A DNA stretch of 20,660 nt from Bacteroidales bacterium (GCA_025455535.1 JALOMM010000024.1:1-20660); one strand, 5' to 3'. Counted from the first letter of the stretch, positions 8,508 through 16,706 are shown. Notes: generated from the sequence alone by a model not told the origin. Program-made: numbers and translations.

Positions 8508-10034
8508 TCAGAAGTCATAATTTGAAATGATTGGTATTCTTCTGCCGCTGCCGAATGCTTTTGACGACACTCTGAGGACAGGTGGCGTCTGGCGCCGCTT
8601 GAACTCGCTCCCTTTCACCAGTTTTACCACATCTTCTACCAGCTGAGGGTCGAATCCTTCGGCGACAATACGGGCAGGTGATCTTTCGAGGTCAATATAC
8701 CTGAACAGTACCGGGTCAAGCTGATCATAGGGGGGAAGGGTGTCGCTGTCAAGCTGATCCGGTTTCAGTTCGGCTGAAGGAGCCCTGGCAATTATCTGAG
8801 GAGGGATTATCTCTCCTGATGAATTAATTTCTCTTGCAAGGCGGTATACTTCAGTTTTGTAAATGTCACCCATAACTGACAGGCCACCTATCATGTCTCC
8901 GTACAATGTACCGTACCCTGTGGCAGCCTCGCTCTTGTTCGATGTGTTCAGCACCAGATAACCGAACTTGTTTGCAAAAGCCATCAGTATGACAGCTCTC
9001 AGCCTTGCCTGGATGTTTTCCTCAGTAATATCAGGGGCTCTGTCGGCAAAATGAGGTCTGAAAGTATTCTCAAGCGACTGTCTGGCTTCCTCAATGCTGA
9101 CGACATGGTAAGGGACACTCAGATTTTTGACCATTTCGACGGCGTCACTGACTGAATGTTCAGAGGAATAAACAGATGGCATCAGTATGGCAAGGGTGTT
9201 TTGTGCTCCGAGGGCCTCCGATGCAAGGGCGAGCACCACGGCGGAATCAATGCCTCCGGAAAGGCCTATCACAGCTCTTTTCTGCCCGCTCTTAAGAAAG
9301 AAATCCCTTATACCTGTTACAAGTGCACGGTGGATGAGACCGGTCATGTCTTCAGGCAGGGGAGGAGGGCACCGGTAACCCTTCCGTTCAGTAATAAGAG
9401 GTCTATTATACTGAACGGCATTCCTGATAAAAACTTCCTCCCTGATCTTTATCCTGTTGTGGGAAAAGGGATTTGCGGCAATATTGATTATCAGCCGCGG
9501 ATCTTCCTTCATAAGCTCGTCGAGGGGGGTGATGCTGTACAGACGGCATATCCCCCTGTCTCCGCACGGCTGCTCATCCCATATATCCTCGCAGATTGTA
9601 ATGGCTATCCTGGCACCGTTAAGTTCAACGGTCTGGAAGGTGTTGCCCGGTTCGAAGTATCTGTCCTCGTCAAAGATGTCATATGTAGGAAGCAGCGTTT
9701 TATTGATTACTGCCCTTACCTTTCCTTCCTGCATGAAGAAAGCAGAGTTATGGAGGCTTTTTCCGAATACGCCTGTGTTGGGTGACGGTCCGCCGACAAT
9801 GGCAGCAATGCCGCTGCAGTGAGAAGCTATTTCCTTAACGCCGTTCATTGATCTGGTAATCAGTTCACCTCTCTGCAACAGGTCGAGGGGCGGATAGCCG
9901 GTAATGGCAAGTTCTGAGAAGACAATGAGTTCAGCACCGTCTGCACGGGCCCTGCCGATAGCAGAAATTATCTTTGAGGTGTTGTACCCGATATCACCGG
10001 GGACATAATTTAGCTGAGCAAGGGCAACTTTCAT
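8508..10034 (-). CDS. nadE: Glutamine-dependent NAD+ synthetase NadE (shortened nitrilase domain)
   Basis: Converts deamido-NAD to NAD using ATP, with ammonia released from glutamine by an N-terminal nitrilase-type domain. The N-terminal half keeps the glutaminase triad: Glu41 in FSELAITGYPP, Lys112 in NKTLLPTYDIF and Cys148 in TICEDIWDE. The synthetase half starts near residue 225 (PLPEDMTGLIHRALVTGIRDFF) and has the pyrophosphatase loop SGGIDS (259-264) and TSNKSE. At 508 residues it is about 40 short of the common 545-550 form. The gap falls after NAVQYNRPLI (205-214), where the family normally continues with strands ending in an FDGGS-like motif; here TERKGYRCPPP leads straight into the synthetase linker. 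Glutamine use may be impaired although the synthetase looks intact. It follows the barrel-protein gene after 10 bases and is probably cotranscribed with it. Confidence 0.93.
   Translation of the reverse strand: MKVALAQLNYVPGDIGYNTSKIISAIGRARADGAELIVFSELAITGYPPLDLLQRGELITRSMNGVKEIASHCSGIAAIVGGPSPNTGVFGKSLHNSAFFMQEGKVRAVINKTLLPTYDIFDEDRYFEPGNTFQTVELNGARIAITICEDIWDEQPCGDRGICRLYSITPLDELMKEDPRLIINIAANPFSHNRIKIREEVFIRNAVQYNRPLITERKGYRCPPPLPEDMTGLIHRALVTGIRDFFLKSGQKRAVIGLSGGIDSAVVLALASEALGAQNTLAILMPSVYSSEHSVSDAVEMVKNLSVPYHVVSIEEARQSLENTFRPHFADRAPDITEENIQARLRAVILMAFANKFGYLVLNTSNKSEAATGYGTLYGDMIGGLSVMGDIYKTEVYRLAREINSSGEIIPPQIIARAPSAELKPDQLDSDTLPPYDQLDPVLFRYIDLERSPARIVAEGFDPQLVEDVVKLVKGSEFKRRQTPPVLRVSSKAFGSGRRIPIISNYDF
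9384..9418. repeat. 10-bp perfect inverted repeat with 15-base loop inside nadE
   Basis: Left arm CCGTTCAGTA (9384-9393) and right arm TACTGAACGG (9409-9418) are exact reverse complements around a 15-base spacer. The repeat covers codons A207 to R217 of nadE and straddles the point where the nitrilase-domain segment is missing. An isolated 10-bp repeat could arise by chance in a window this size; its position is what makes it notable. Confidence 0.9.
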
Positions 10035-10044
10035 GGAGGAAGAG

Positions 10045-10740
10045 TCAGAATTTAAGCCCGAACCTGATCCGTATCATCCTTATTTTTGACCTGTCATCGG
10101 GCTGGTCTGCATTTTCTAGGTCTTCGGTAACGTCAAAGAAATCTGCGTCGTATCCGATGCCGGCCAGGAACAAGAGGTCACTGCCAAGCTCATATTCAAT
10201 ACCCCCGTTAATATGCCAGCCCATGTTCATTGCGAAGACCTCATTCTGGGCTATCTCATCACTTATCTGCAGAGAGGGGATATCTACCTTTGACCTCAGC
10301 AGCAATCTCAGGTCGATGCCGAGATCACCGAAGAAGTTGAGTCCCTCATCCCTGTTTGTGCGGGCACGTAACCCGCCGGGAATATTGAGATAACGCAGAT
10401 TGTACTTCATCTCCTCTCCCGCGTTAACAACGGTATCAATATTATTGAACACCATTGTATGGTCTTCCACCGCGCTCTGTCTGCCCCCCGAGCTGAGTAA
10501 TCCTATGCCGGAAGAGACCGAGAATCTTTCGTTTAGAGGGAAGTAAACATCCAGACCGAGGCTGAAGCCGGGAACCGTACCTTCACTCTTATATGCCTCC
10601 GAATTTGAGCTCATCCATGTAATAAGGGGGTCAGCACGGACGCCGAATTCAATTTTCTGGGAGAAACCATTAACAGTCAGGGCAGCAAACAACAGTATTG
10701 TCAATGCCACGGAACACGTTCGTTTCTTTGCTATCTTCAT
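10045..10740 (-). CDS. Outer-membrane beta-barrel protein (PorT/OMP_b-brl_2-like)
   Basis: About 231 residues. An N-terminal signal peptide (MKIAKKRTCSVALTILLFAA, cleavage likely near VNGFSQ) is followed by a mature region of alternating hydrophobic and polar residues. Repeated glycine-rich, barrel-like strands are visible (EFGVRADPLITW, GFSLGLDVYFPL, FSVSSGIGLLSSGG, YLNIPGGLRA, NGGIEYELG), and the protein ends in IRIRFGLKF, a C-terminal Phe typical of outer-membrane barrels. This fits the small porin-like barrel families of Bacteroidota; the specific role is unknown. A GTG at 10743 precedes the ATG by one codon, and I chose the ATG at 10740. Ten bases separate its stop from the nadE start. 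It is divergent from gldB. Confidence 0.85.
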   Translation of the reverse strand: MKIAKKRTCSVALTILLFAALTVNGFSQKIEFGVRADPLITWMSSNSEAYKSEGTVPGFSLGLDVYFPLNERFSVSSGIGLLSSGGRQSAVEDHTMVFNNIDTVVNAGEEMKYNLRYLNIPGGLRARTNRDEGLNFFGDLGIDLRLLLRSKVDIPSLQISDEIAQNEVFAMNMGWHINGGIEYELGSDLLFLAGIGYDADFFDVTEDLENADQPDDRSKIRMIRIRFGLKF

Positions 10741-10814
10741 CACCGGCTGTTTTGAAATGTAAATTTATGAATAAATGTCCTTAATTTGTGAAATAATACC
10801 GAGATTCCCAGTAT

Positions 10815-11843
10815 ATGATCATCAAGGCAATAGTGCGTCAGATAGTTGCAGCAGTACTGATTCTGCAAGTCACCGCAGCCTGTGTGCGCAATCCCTATGA
10901 AGTCAATGTCTCGTCCATTGATTGTGACCTGTCAGTAAGAAACCTTGCAGGTGAGATATTTGAAACCGCTCCTCCTGATCTCAGTGCCAGGGCAGAAACA
11001 TTAAAAGAGGAATACGGGAGGGCTCTTACAACATACAGCACGGTCATAGGCCTTGGCGACCCTTCGGATGAAAAGTGGGAATCGGCATTTATTCTTTTTG
11101 CCACCGACCTGCGGAATCTTGCATTATGGGATGATGTAAAGAGAGTATGGCCAGACCTTACGAACCTCGAAGAGGGTCTGGAGGATGCCTTCAGACATTA
11201 TCTTTACTACTTTCCCGGCAAGGTGGTCCCTGATGTAATCGCTTGCATATCAGTTTTTAATAACAGCATAATCATCGATGACTCACTTCTGATGATCAGC
11301 CTTGACCGTTACCTGGGCTCAGATTCAAAATATTACCCTTCGCTCGGCATTTTCGACTACCAGTCGCGCAAGATGACCCCGGAATATGCGTTGTCAGACT
11401 GTATTTATGCATGGGGTGCAACTGAGTGGGACCACCGGGAAATGAACTACGGGACGAAGAATCTTCTGAACACTATGCTCCATGAGGCCAAGCTGCTTTA
11501 CTTCACGAAGAGGATGATACCCGATATTCAAGACACTGTACTGTTTGGATTCACGGGGAGGCAGCTTGAGTTCTGCCGGGAGAACGAGGGGCCTGTATGG
11601 GAGTATCTCATAAGCCGCGATATGCTCTTCTCGACCGATGGTTTTCTCATTCGCAAGTTTACCGGTGAGGCACCCTTTACAAGCTATTTTACGGAAGAGT
11701 CCCCTGGCAGGGCAGTGGTATGGACCGGGTTCAGGATTATTGAGAGGTACATGCGCAATAATCCTTCAGTGACGCTGGCAGACATGATGAGTATGACCGA
11801 TTGTCAGGCTATTCTTTCCGGGGCGAAGTACAATCCTGAGTAA
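10815..11843 (+). CDS. gldB: GldB-like gliding-motility-associated lipoprotein
   Basis: 342 residues. A hydrophobic N terminus ends in a lipobox-like VTAAC (Cys23), so it is probably a lipoprotein, although the -3 residue is Thr, which is less usual. The body resembles the GldB family: LWDDVKRVWPDL (106-117), FRHYLYYFPGKVVPDV, ISVFNNSIIIDDSLLMISLDRYLG, MLHEAKLLYFTKRMIPD and WEYLISRDMLFSTD. GldB is required for gliding in Flavobacterium, but homologues occur in many non-gliding Bacteroidota, so motility should not be inferred. The neighbouring nadE is a recurrent partner of gldB in this phylum as I recall, which supports the call. The usual companion gldC is not next to it here. Single-gene unit; its TAA lies within the terminator of the opposing ferredoxin. 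Confidence 0.78.
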   Translation: MIIKAIVRQIVAAVLILQVTAACVRNPYEVNVSSIDCDLSVRNLAGEIFETAPPDLSARAETLKEEYGRALTTYSTVIGLGDPSDEKWESAFILFATDLRNLALWDDVKRVWPDLTNLEEGLEDAFRHYLYYFPGKVVPDVIACISVFNNSIIIDDSLLMISLDRYLGSDSKYYPSLGIFDYQSRKMTPEYALSDCIYAWGATEWDHREMNYGTKNLLNTMLHEAKLLYFTKRMIPDIQDTVLFGFTGRQLEFCRENEGPVWEYLISRDMLFSTDGFLIRKFTGEAPFTSYFTEESPGRAVVWTGFRIIERYMRNNPSVTLADMMSMTDCQAILSGAKYNPE

Positions 11844-11874
11844 AAAAAAAGAAGCCGTCTTTTCAGACAGCTTC
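11842..11874 (-). terminator. Intrinsic terminator of the ferredoxin transcript
   Basis: On the minus strand a 10-bp stem (GAAGCTGTCT / AGACGGCTTC, one U-G wobble) with a GAAA tetraloop is followed by nine T residues. On the plus strand the wobble becomes a C-A mismatch and the tail is only a short T run, so the element mainly stops minus-strand transcription. It may still help end gldB, whose stop codon it touches. Confidence 0.88.
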
Positions 11875-11902
11875 CGGTTTTCCTTCAAGGGAATGCTGCG
11901 GT

Positions 11903-12070
11903 TTACACCGGATGAATTGCCTCAACGGGGCAAACGTCGGCGCAGGCACCACAATCAGTACATATATCCGGGTCAATCTTATAGATATCACCCTCAGATA
12001 TAGCCTCAACCGGACATTCATCTATACAGGTTCCGCAAGCTGTGCAATCATCATTGATTTTGTAAGCCAT
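11903..12070 (-). CDS. 2[4Fe-4S] ferredoxin (55 residues)
   Basis: A low-potential electron carrier of the clostridial type. The 55-residue reading frame contains two complete cluster motifs: CTACGTCIDECP (Cys9, 12, 15, 19) and CTDCGACADVCP (Cys37, 40, 43, 47). The internal symmetry (PVEAI after each motif) shows the classic duplicated fold. Each Cys of the second pattern's end pairs with the opposite cluster, as is standard in the family. The start is ATG 12070 (MAYKINDDC), exactly the usual N-terminal length before the first Cys. It lies 88 bases downstream of the M20 gene and ends at a strong terminator, so it may be read both from that operon and from its own promoter. Such ferredoxins serve pyruvate:ferredoxin oxidoreductase or similar enzymes and suggest anaerobic metabolism. 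Assignment is very secure. Confidence 0.97.
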   Translation of the reverse strand: MAYKINDDCTACGTCIDECPVEAISEGDIYKIDPDICTDCGACADVCPVEAIHPV

Positions 12071-12098
12071 TATTGAAAAAGTTTAAAGATTACGGGTG

Positions 12099-12106
12099 TA
12101 AAAGTA
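12099..12106 (-). promoter_or_regulatory. Weak candidate -7 element (TACTTTTA) for the ferredoxin gene
   Basis: The minus strand reads TACTTTTA, one base off TAnnTTTG, 29-36 bases before the ferredoxin ATG. A second near-match (TATCTTTA) lies about 25 bases further upstream. No -33 box is clear. Confidence 0.3.
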
Positions 12107-12136
12107 TCTGTTATTTTAATAAGTTCCTAAAGATAA

Positions 12137-12153
12137 AGTAAAATTATTTTACT
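12137..12153. repeat. 17-base perfect palindrome between the M20 and ferredoxin genes
   Basis: AGTAAAATTATTTTACT is an exact odd-length palindrome (8-bp arms around one central T) lying 6 bases past the M20 stop codon and about 30 bases upstream of the candidate ferredoxin -7 element. Its AT-rich arms and one-base centre make a poor terminator hairpin, so an operator for a dimeric repressor or activator is the alternative. Function is unproven. Confidence 0.7.
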
Positions 12154-12158
12154 CTCTT

Positions 12159-13349
12159 CTATCCTGCTATCAGGCTCAGTGTGAGCCACGCCATTGTTGC
12201 CGTTCCGGTCACCATTGACGGCTCATCGATGTCAAATGCAGAAGTATGCAGCTTCTTCATCTCCTCGCCGTCAGGGGTGATACCCACGCGGTAGAGAAAT
12301 GAGGGGTACCGTGCGGCGAAGAAGGAAAAGTCTTCGGAGCTCATCCTTACGGGCAGTTCCTTCACTCTCCCGCTGCCAAGGAGGGTTCTGCTGAGCTCCA
12401 TGGCCCGGCGTGTCAGCTTCTCGTCATTGACAAGCACAGGGTAACCTTCAACAATGTCAACGATTATTTCCACCCCTCTCAGTGAAGCGGTTTCCCGTGC
12501 CGTTTCTCTTATCAGACCGGCGGCTGCTTTTCTCCACTTCTCGTCGAATGTTCTGAAGGTGCCGGCTATCTCTACCGTCTCCGGTATGACGTTTGTGGCG
12601 CCCATGCCGGTTATCCGCCCGATGCCCAGCACCGTCGGCGCCTCTTTGCTGCCTGCCTTTGCAACCCTCTCCTTCAGTGCGACAACAAGCTCTGAGGCAA
12701 TGTATATCTGGTCTGTGTACTGCGAGGGTTGTGCCGCATGCCCCCCTTTCCCTTTTACAGTGATATAAATCTCGTCGCATGATGCCATGTAAGGGCCGGG
12801 ATGAAACCCCACCGTTGCCGCCGGCAGGTCAGGCAGGAGGTGCTGCGCTATAAAAATGTCAGGACGGAAACTGTCAAAGATGCCTGTCTCAAGCATCAGC
12901 CTTGCACCCCCCGGAGCCTTCTCCTCTCCGGGCTGGAAGACCAGTATCACGGTACCGGCAAATGTGCTTCGCATGCTGTTGAGTATTTCCCCGGCACCAA
13001 GGAGCATTGCCACATGGGCATCGTGGCCGCAGGCATGCATGATGCCGTTGTTGACACTGCTGTATTCAGCCCCGGTGGCTTCGGTCAGAGGCAGTGCATC
13101 CATGTCAGCCCGGAGCCCCACTGTAAGACCCCTGCCAGGAGCCTCACCCCTGATAAAACCTACGATGCCTGTGCCGGCCACACCTGAGCGGTATTCAATG
13201 CCAAGCGCCCCCAGCCTGCCGGTGATATAGGCTGCCGTCTCATGCTCGGCGTACGATAGCTCGGGGTGACGGTGAATATGACGTCTTATCTCTGTCAGCT
13301 CCGGAAGGAGTGCCTCAGCCTTGCCTGTTATTTCGTCTTTCAGTAACAT
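12159..13349 (-). CDS. M20 family amidohydrolase (N-acyl-amino acid/hippurate hydrolase type)
   Basis: A 396-residue cytoplasmic metal-dependent amidohydrolase of the M20D group, which removes acyl groups from N-acylated amino acids or related amides. Motifs: RHIHRHPELSYAE (23-35), GLRADMDALPL (78-88), MHACGHDAH (104-112) with metal ligands Cys107 and His109, FQPGEE (138-143), AQH (His170), the dimerisation lid region KGKGGHAAQP, and LHTSAFD with His368. All expected metal ligands are present, so it should be active. The exact substrate cannot be read from sequence. The start is ATG 13349, 18 bases after the stop of the upstream TolB-like gene, so the two are probably one operon. No signal peptide. 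Confidence 0.93.
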   Translation of the reverse strand: MLLKDEITGKAEALLPELTEIRRHIHRHPELSYAEHETAAYITGRLGALGIEYRSGVAGTGIVGFIRGEAPGRGLTVGLRADMDALPLTEATGAEYSSVNNGIMHACGHDAHVAMLLGAGEILNSMRSTFAGTVILVFQPGEEKAPGGARLMLETGIFDSFRPDIFIAQHLLPDLPAATVGFHPGPYMASCDEIYITVKGKGGHAAQPSQYTDQIYIASELVVALKERVAKAGSKEAPTVLGIGRITGMGATNVIPETVEIAGTFRTFDEKWRKAAAGLIRETARETASLRGVEIIVDIVEGYPVLVNDEKLTRRAMELSRTLLGSGRVKELPVRMSSEDFSFFAARYPSFLYRVGITPDGEEMKKLHTSAFDIDEPSMVTGTATMAWLTLSLIAG

Positions 13350-13367
13350 GACGGAATCATGGCAGTA

Positions 13368-16300
13368 TCAGAAGTCAAGGCTGAATGAGAGATAGAAGAT
13401 AGGGTCGAGCAGATAGCCGCTGTCGACACCCCATGCCAGATCTGCCCTGATGAAATAACCTAGTACCTGAGCCCTTCCGCCAAACCCGAACCCTCCGACG
13501 ATTGGTTCGCGCATCGAATCAAGTGTGACAACCACAGGGCCGTTCCTGTATACCTTGTCAGCCCAGTAGTTTTCATTTCCCCACGGGTTCCATCCTGACC
13601 ATGCCATGCCGATATCACCGAAACCGACAATCTGAAGGCTGTTCAGGAATGATGACTTAAGCGGATGACCGACGATATATCTTATCACAGGCAACCTTAT
13701 CTCGCTGTTAATCAAGGCGAAATTACTTCCGTTGCGGATGTTCTGAGTGAAACCTCTCATGTTCGTGGCAAGAGCCTGGAAACCGTAATTCACTGTCGGA
13801 TCGACAGGTACCGACTGGTCAAACATGGGTGTGTCATTGAAAATGTAGCCCATCCAGTTGTCTACTCCGCCCAGGTAATAGATAAGGCGTGACGGGCCCA
13901 TGGAGGTGCTTGCTGCAAAGCGGTTAGCCCAGATAAGATCGCGGTGTATTTTCTGGTAATGCCTGAAGTCAGCTCCAAAAACCACCATGTCTGAATGTGC
14001 CTGGCTGAGGTCACGGTAATACTCGGCGAAGATTTTGTATCTGGTTCCGTAATAAATATTTATGGTACGTTTCCGTGTATTGTCGTATATCAGTTCTCCC
14101 TTCAGCCCTGCCCAGTGACGGCCGAAGGAGGGGGCAAGGAGGGTGTTCTGATCAGTAGACTGAACAATGTAATTGTCGAACCTGTAGCTGAGTGTCCCTT
14201 TCACTGCCATCACTGCGCTGAGAGGCCTGCGGAGGGAGAAATATGTGGAATAGCTCTTTATTTTGTAATAACTGGTATCGTTATAACTGTCAAATGATTG
14301 CGTGTGGAAGATCAGCTGTTTGTCAAAATGGCCCTTGAGCGACTCCAGGCTGACGAGATACTCGTTGCTGTCAAAGTCACCGGCAAAACGAAATCCTCCC
14401 GTAATACGGTAGTCCTCGAACAGGTCAATGGCCCCGATCTTGAAAAGGACATTGAGCCCGGGGTTGAAATAAGGAGCCCCGCCGTTGTAGGCCTGGTAGG
14501 TGTTGTTCAGGAAGTTGAAGTCGATCTGTGCTGCTGAAAAGTTATTGTAAAATGCGGTCCGGTAAACCCTTGCGTCAGGCATCTCCATTCTCGAGGTGTC
14601 GAGGTCTATGTCGAGATAATCCTTCCTCCACTGCATCTCATAATAATTCTCCTTCTCCTTTTCGAAGACATAATTACGGAAGTCAATAGGCTCATCCGTG
14701 GCAAAATATTCATACAGCGGCTTTTTTAGTGTGTCATTCATTTTTGCACGCTCAGCCAGTAGCCAGTCCCTGAGCTTATTGATGCTGTCTGCGGCCCTCA
14801 GTGAGGCTGTCTGCTCATCGCGATAAAGGGTGGATTTTATTTCATCACTTTTGACTGTGGCTGTCTCGGCGGTGGGGCCTGTAAGGAGCCTGTAACGCCC
14901 TTCGTTGAAGATCACCGCAGCGTCAACGCCGCCATTCCTGTCAAAAGCCTCAAGGTTACGTGCGAAGTCAGTCACCTGGCGCGAATCGATGAAGTACCTG
15001 TAGTGAAGCGTGGTGTCAACATAAGCGATGGCACTGTCAACATTTGCCGAGTAATAATTCAATATTCCGTTGGCATTGCCGATAAATCCTGCTGAATTGG
15101 CTGATGCATTGAGCGGTTTGTGATAATCATGCAAAGTACCCTCATCAAGCCTGGTCAGCTTCCGGTTGCCGGGAGTGAGCTCATACGTAAAGAGATTATA
15201 GTTGAGCCCTGCCATCTCCTGCGGGTTACCTCTGTTTGTAAGCGAATCAGTCAGGCGGTTCGACGAGAATATAATTGTCTCGTCACGTCCCCTGATGAAT
15301 GAAGGATCAAAGTCATCGGCTACGTCAAAGGTTAACCGTTCATTGGTTCCGGATATTATTGTATGCACGTAAATATCTGTCATGCCGTTGCTGACAGCTG
15401 AAAGGAGAAGCCTGGTTCCGTCAGGTGAATATGAAAAGGAAAGGACTTTCTCAAAGAAGGGCATTGCTCTCTGCTCGAAGTTTTTCTGGTCAGTTCTGTA
15501 GAAATAGAGCTGCATCCCTCCCTTTTCTTCATTGACAAAGGTCAGTATCTTGCCGCCGGGATGCCAGGCAAGGACCGGATAGGTATGATCAACCGACTGC
15601 TCATACTTCGGTTCGGCAGTAAATATCTTTTTCTTTTTGCCGGTTGCAGTATCGTAGATCCATATTCGACGCTTTCCCCAGTCGTTTGCCACCCAGGCTA
15701 TCATGCGGCCATCGGGGCTTACCTTAACGGAAGTATACCGCTCCAGCGGTTTTGATTTCACAATTTCCTTCGGGACAGGATAGTTCTCTCCAGGTTTGGT
15801 GCTGTAGTAATCAATATAATACGCTTTCCACTCGTCAAGCACATCCTTGATGCTCTTACCCAGTCCGTAGAGGAAGCCATCCTCTATGTTCTTGTAGACC
15901 TTTGAGAGATAGAGGATATTCGGGATTATTGCATCTCCGTATGTGTCACCGATGAACTTCCAGAATGAATGCCCTCCGAAGACAGCATCTTCAAATTCCA
16001 GGTTGTCAAGCTTCTTGTACCTTCCGTTCTCAAAGCCGTCCCTGACACGGTTGTCTGTCTCAATGTCCCATCCGTAGGCAACATAATTCACAAGCCCCTT
16101 GATGTACCATTCAGGGGTGTGTATCGTCTGACCGCTCTTTACGTTGTCACGCACGTCGGCATTGTAAATCATCTCATATACAACCACTTCCGCGATAGCA
16201 GAGGCTATGACCTTGTCAAACTCCTCATGGTCGCCGTTGAACCAGAGCATCACTTTGTTCTTGATCACCCTGCTGTAACCCCCTACATTGTAGTCATCCT

Positions 16301-16640
16301 CAGCCGAGATAAGCCCTACATTGCTCTGCCTGAAGTCGTTCTTTTTGTTGTAAACAATCAGTATGAGCCTCTTGTCGAGGGTATAATCAAAATAATCTTC
16401 TATCTCATCCAGCTTATCATGCGCCACAGCGCTTGCATATTCAGCCACCTCCCTGCCGAACTCATTATAATAGCAGTCGATCTCCTCAAATCTGAAATAG
16501 GTCCAGAAAAAGTCTTTATACTGCACGCGGTTTTTGCCGAAGTTCATCTGCATGCCGTTATAAAACTGTCCGGCAGAAGGGATGAGCGGCAGAAAGAATA
16601 ATATCAGAAAAGCCAGAGTGTAGCGTATTCTTCTTATCAT
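13368..16640 (-). CDS. Outer-membrane protein: peptidase-like domain + TolB-like propeller + beta-barrel
   Basis: About 1090 residues, a three-part envelope protein. A signal peptide (MIRRIRYTLAFLILFFLPLI, then PSAGQ) is followed by a gluzincin-like region (about 45-275). Where a zinc peptidase would have HExxH it reads ASAIAEVVVYEMIYN (147-160), and the usual E-containing helix reads PEWYIKGLVNY, so metal binding and catalysis look lost. Next come WD40/TolB-like repeats (about 300-560: VSPDGRMIAWVANDWGKR, FSYSPDGTRLLLSA, FDPSFIRGRDETIIFSSNR). The last 400 or so residues look like a barrel of the surface-antigen type, ending YLSFSLDF. I chose ATG 16640 rather than 16727: the upstream extension lacks a signal-peptide start, and a TAnnTTTG element lies at 16707-16714. 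The ATG at 16664 is also possible. Role unknown; possibly protein or glycan handling at the outer membrane. Confidence 0.82.
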   Translation of the reverse strand: MIRRIRYTLAFLILFFLPLIPSAGQFYNGMQMNFGKNRVQYKDFFWTYFRFEEIDCYYNEFGREVAEYASAVAHDKLDEIEDYFDYTLDKRLILIVYNKKNDFRQSNVGLISAEDDYNVGGYSRVIKNKVMLWFNGDHEEFDKVIASAIAEVVVYEMIYNADVRDNVKSGQTIHTPEWYIKGLVNYVAYGWDIETDNRVRDGFENGRYKKLDNLEFEDAVFGGHSFWKFIGDTYGDAIIPNILYLSKVYKNIEDGFLYGLGKSIKDVLDEWKAYYIDYYSTKPGENYPVPKEIVKSKPLERYTSVKVSPDGRMIAWVANDWGKRRIWIYDTATGKKKKIFTAEPKYEQSVDHTYPVLAWHPGGKILTFVNEEKGGMQLYFYRTDQKNFEQRAMPFFEKVLSFSYSPDGTRLLLSAVSNGMTDIYVHTIISGTNERLTFDVADDFDPSFIRGRDETIIFSSNRLTDSLTNRGNPQEMAGLNYNLFTYELTPGNRKLTRLDEGTLHDYHKPLNASANSAGFIGNANGILNYYSANVDSAIAYVDTTLHYRYFIDSRQVTDFARNLEAFDRNGGVDAAVIFNEGRYRLLTGPTAETATVKSDEIKSTLYRDEQTASLRAADSINKLRDWLLAERAKMNDTLKKPLYEYFATDEPIDFRNYVFEKEKENYYEMQWRKDYLDIDLDTSRMEMPDARVYRTAFYNNFSAAQIDFNFLNNTYQAYNGGAPYFNPGLNVLFKIGAIDLFEDYRITGGFRFAGDFDSNEYLVSLESLKGHFDKQLIFHTQSFDSYNDTSYYKIKSYSTYFSLRRPLSAVMAVKGTLSYRFDNYIVQSTDQNTLLAPSFGRHWAGLKGELIYDNTRKRTINIYYGTRYKIFAEYYRDLSQAHSDMVVFGADFRHYQKIHRDLIWANRFAASTSMGPSRLIYYLGGVDNWMGYIFNDTPMFDQSVPVDPTVNYGFQALATNMRGFTQNIRNGSNFALINSEIRLPVIRYIVGHPLKSSFLNSLQIVGFGDIGMAWSGWNPWGNENYWADKVYRNGPVVVTLDSMREPIVGGFGFGGRAQVLGYFIRADLAWGVDSGYLLDPIFYLSFSLDF

Positions 16641-16706
16641 AAAGCAAAACCGGGATACCTCCATCGCCTGTCTCAAAAATTGTTCCAGAAAAGAGCATCC
16701 GTCAGG

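Noticed and set aside
9340..9430. A frameshift as the reason for the NadE anomaly
   Set aside because: The frame is continuous and both flanks are in the same frame. There are only about 16 codons between the conserved flanks, so the missing residues are absent rather than in another frame.
9156..9785. A 209-codon open frame on the plus strand inside nadE
   Set aside because: Fully antisense to conserved NadE motifs (triad Cys, SGGIDS). No domain is recognisable in its translation.
15969..16601. A 210-codon open frame on the plus strand, antisense to the TolB-like gene
   Set aside because: It overlaps well-supported coding sequence with a signal peptide and propeller downstream. Its translation shows no recognisable domain, and it looks like a shadow frame.
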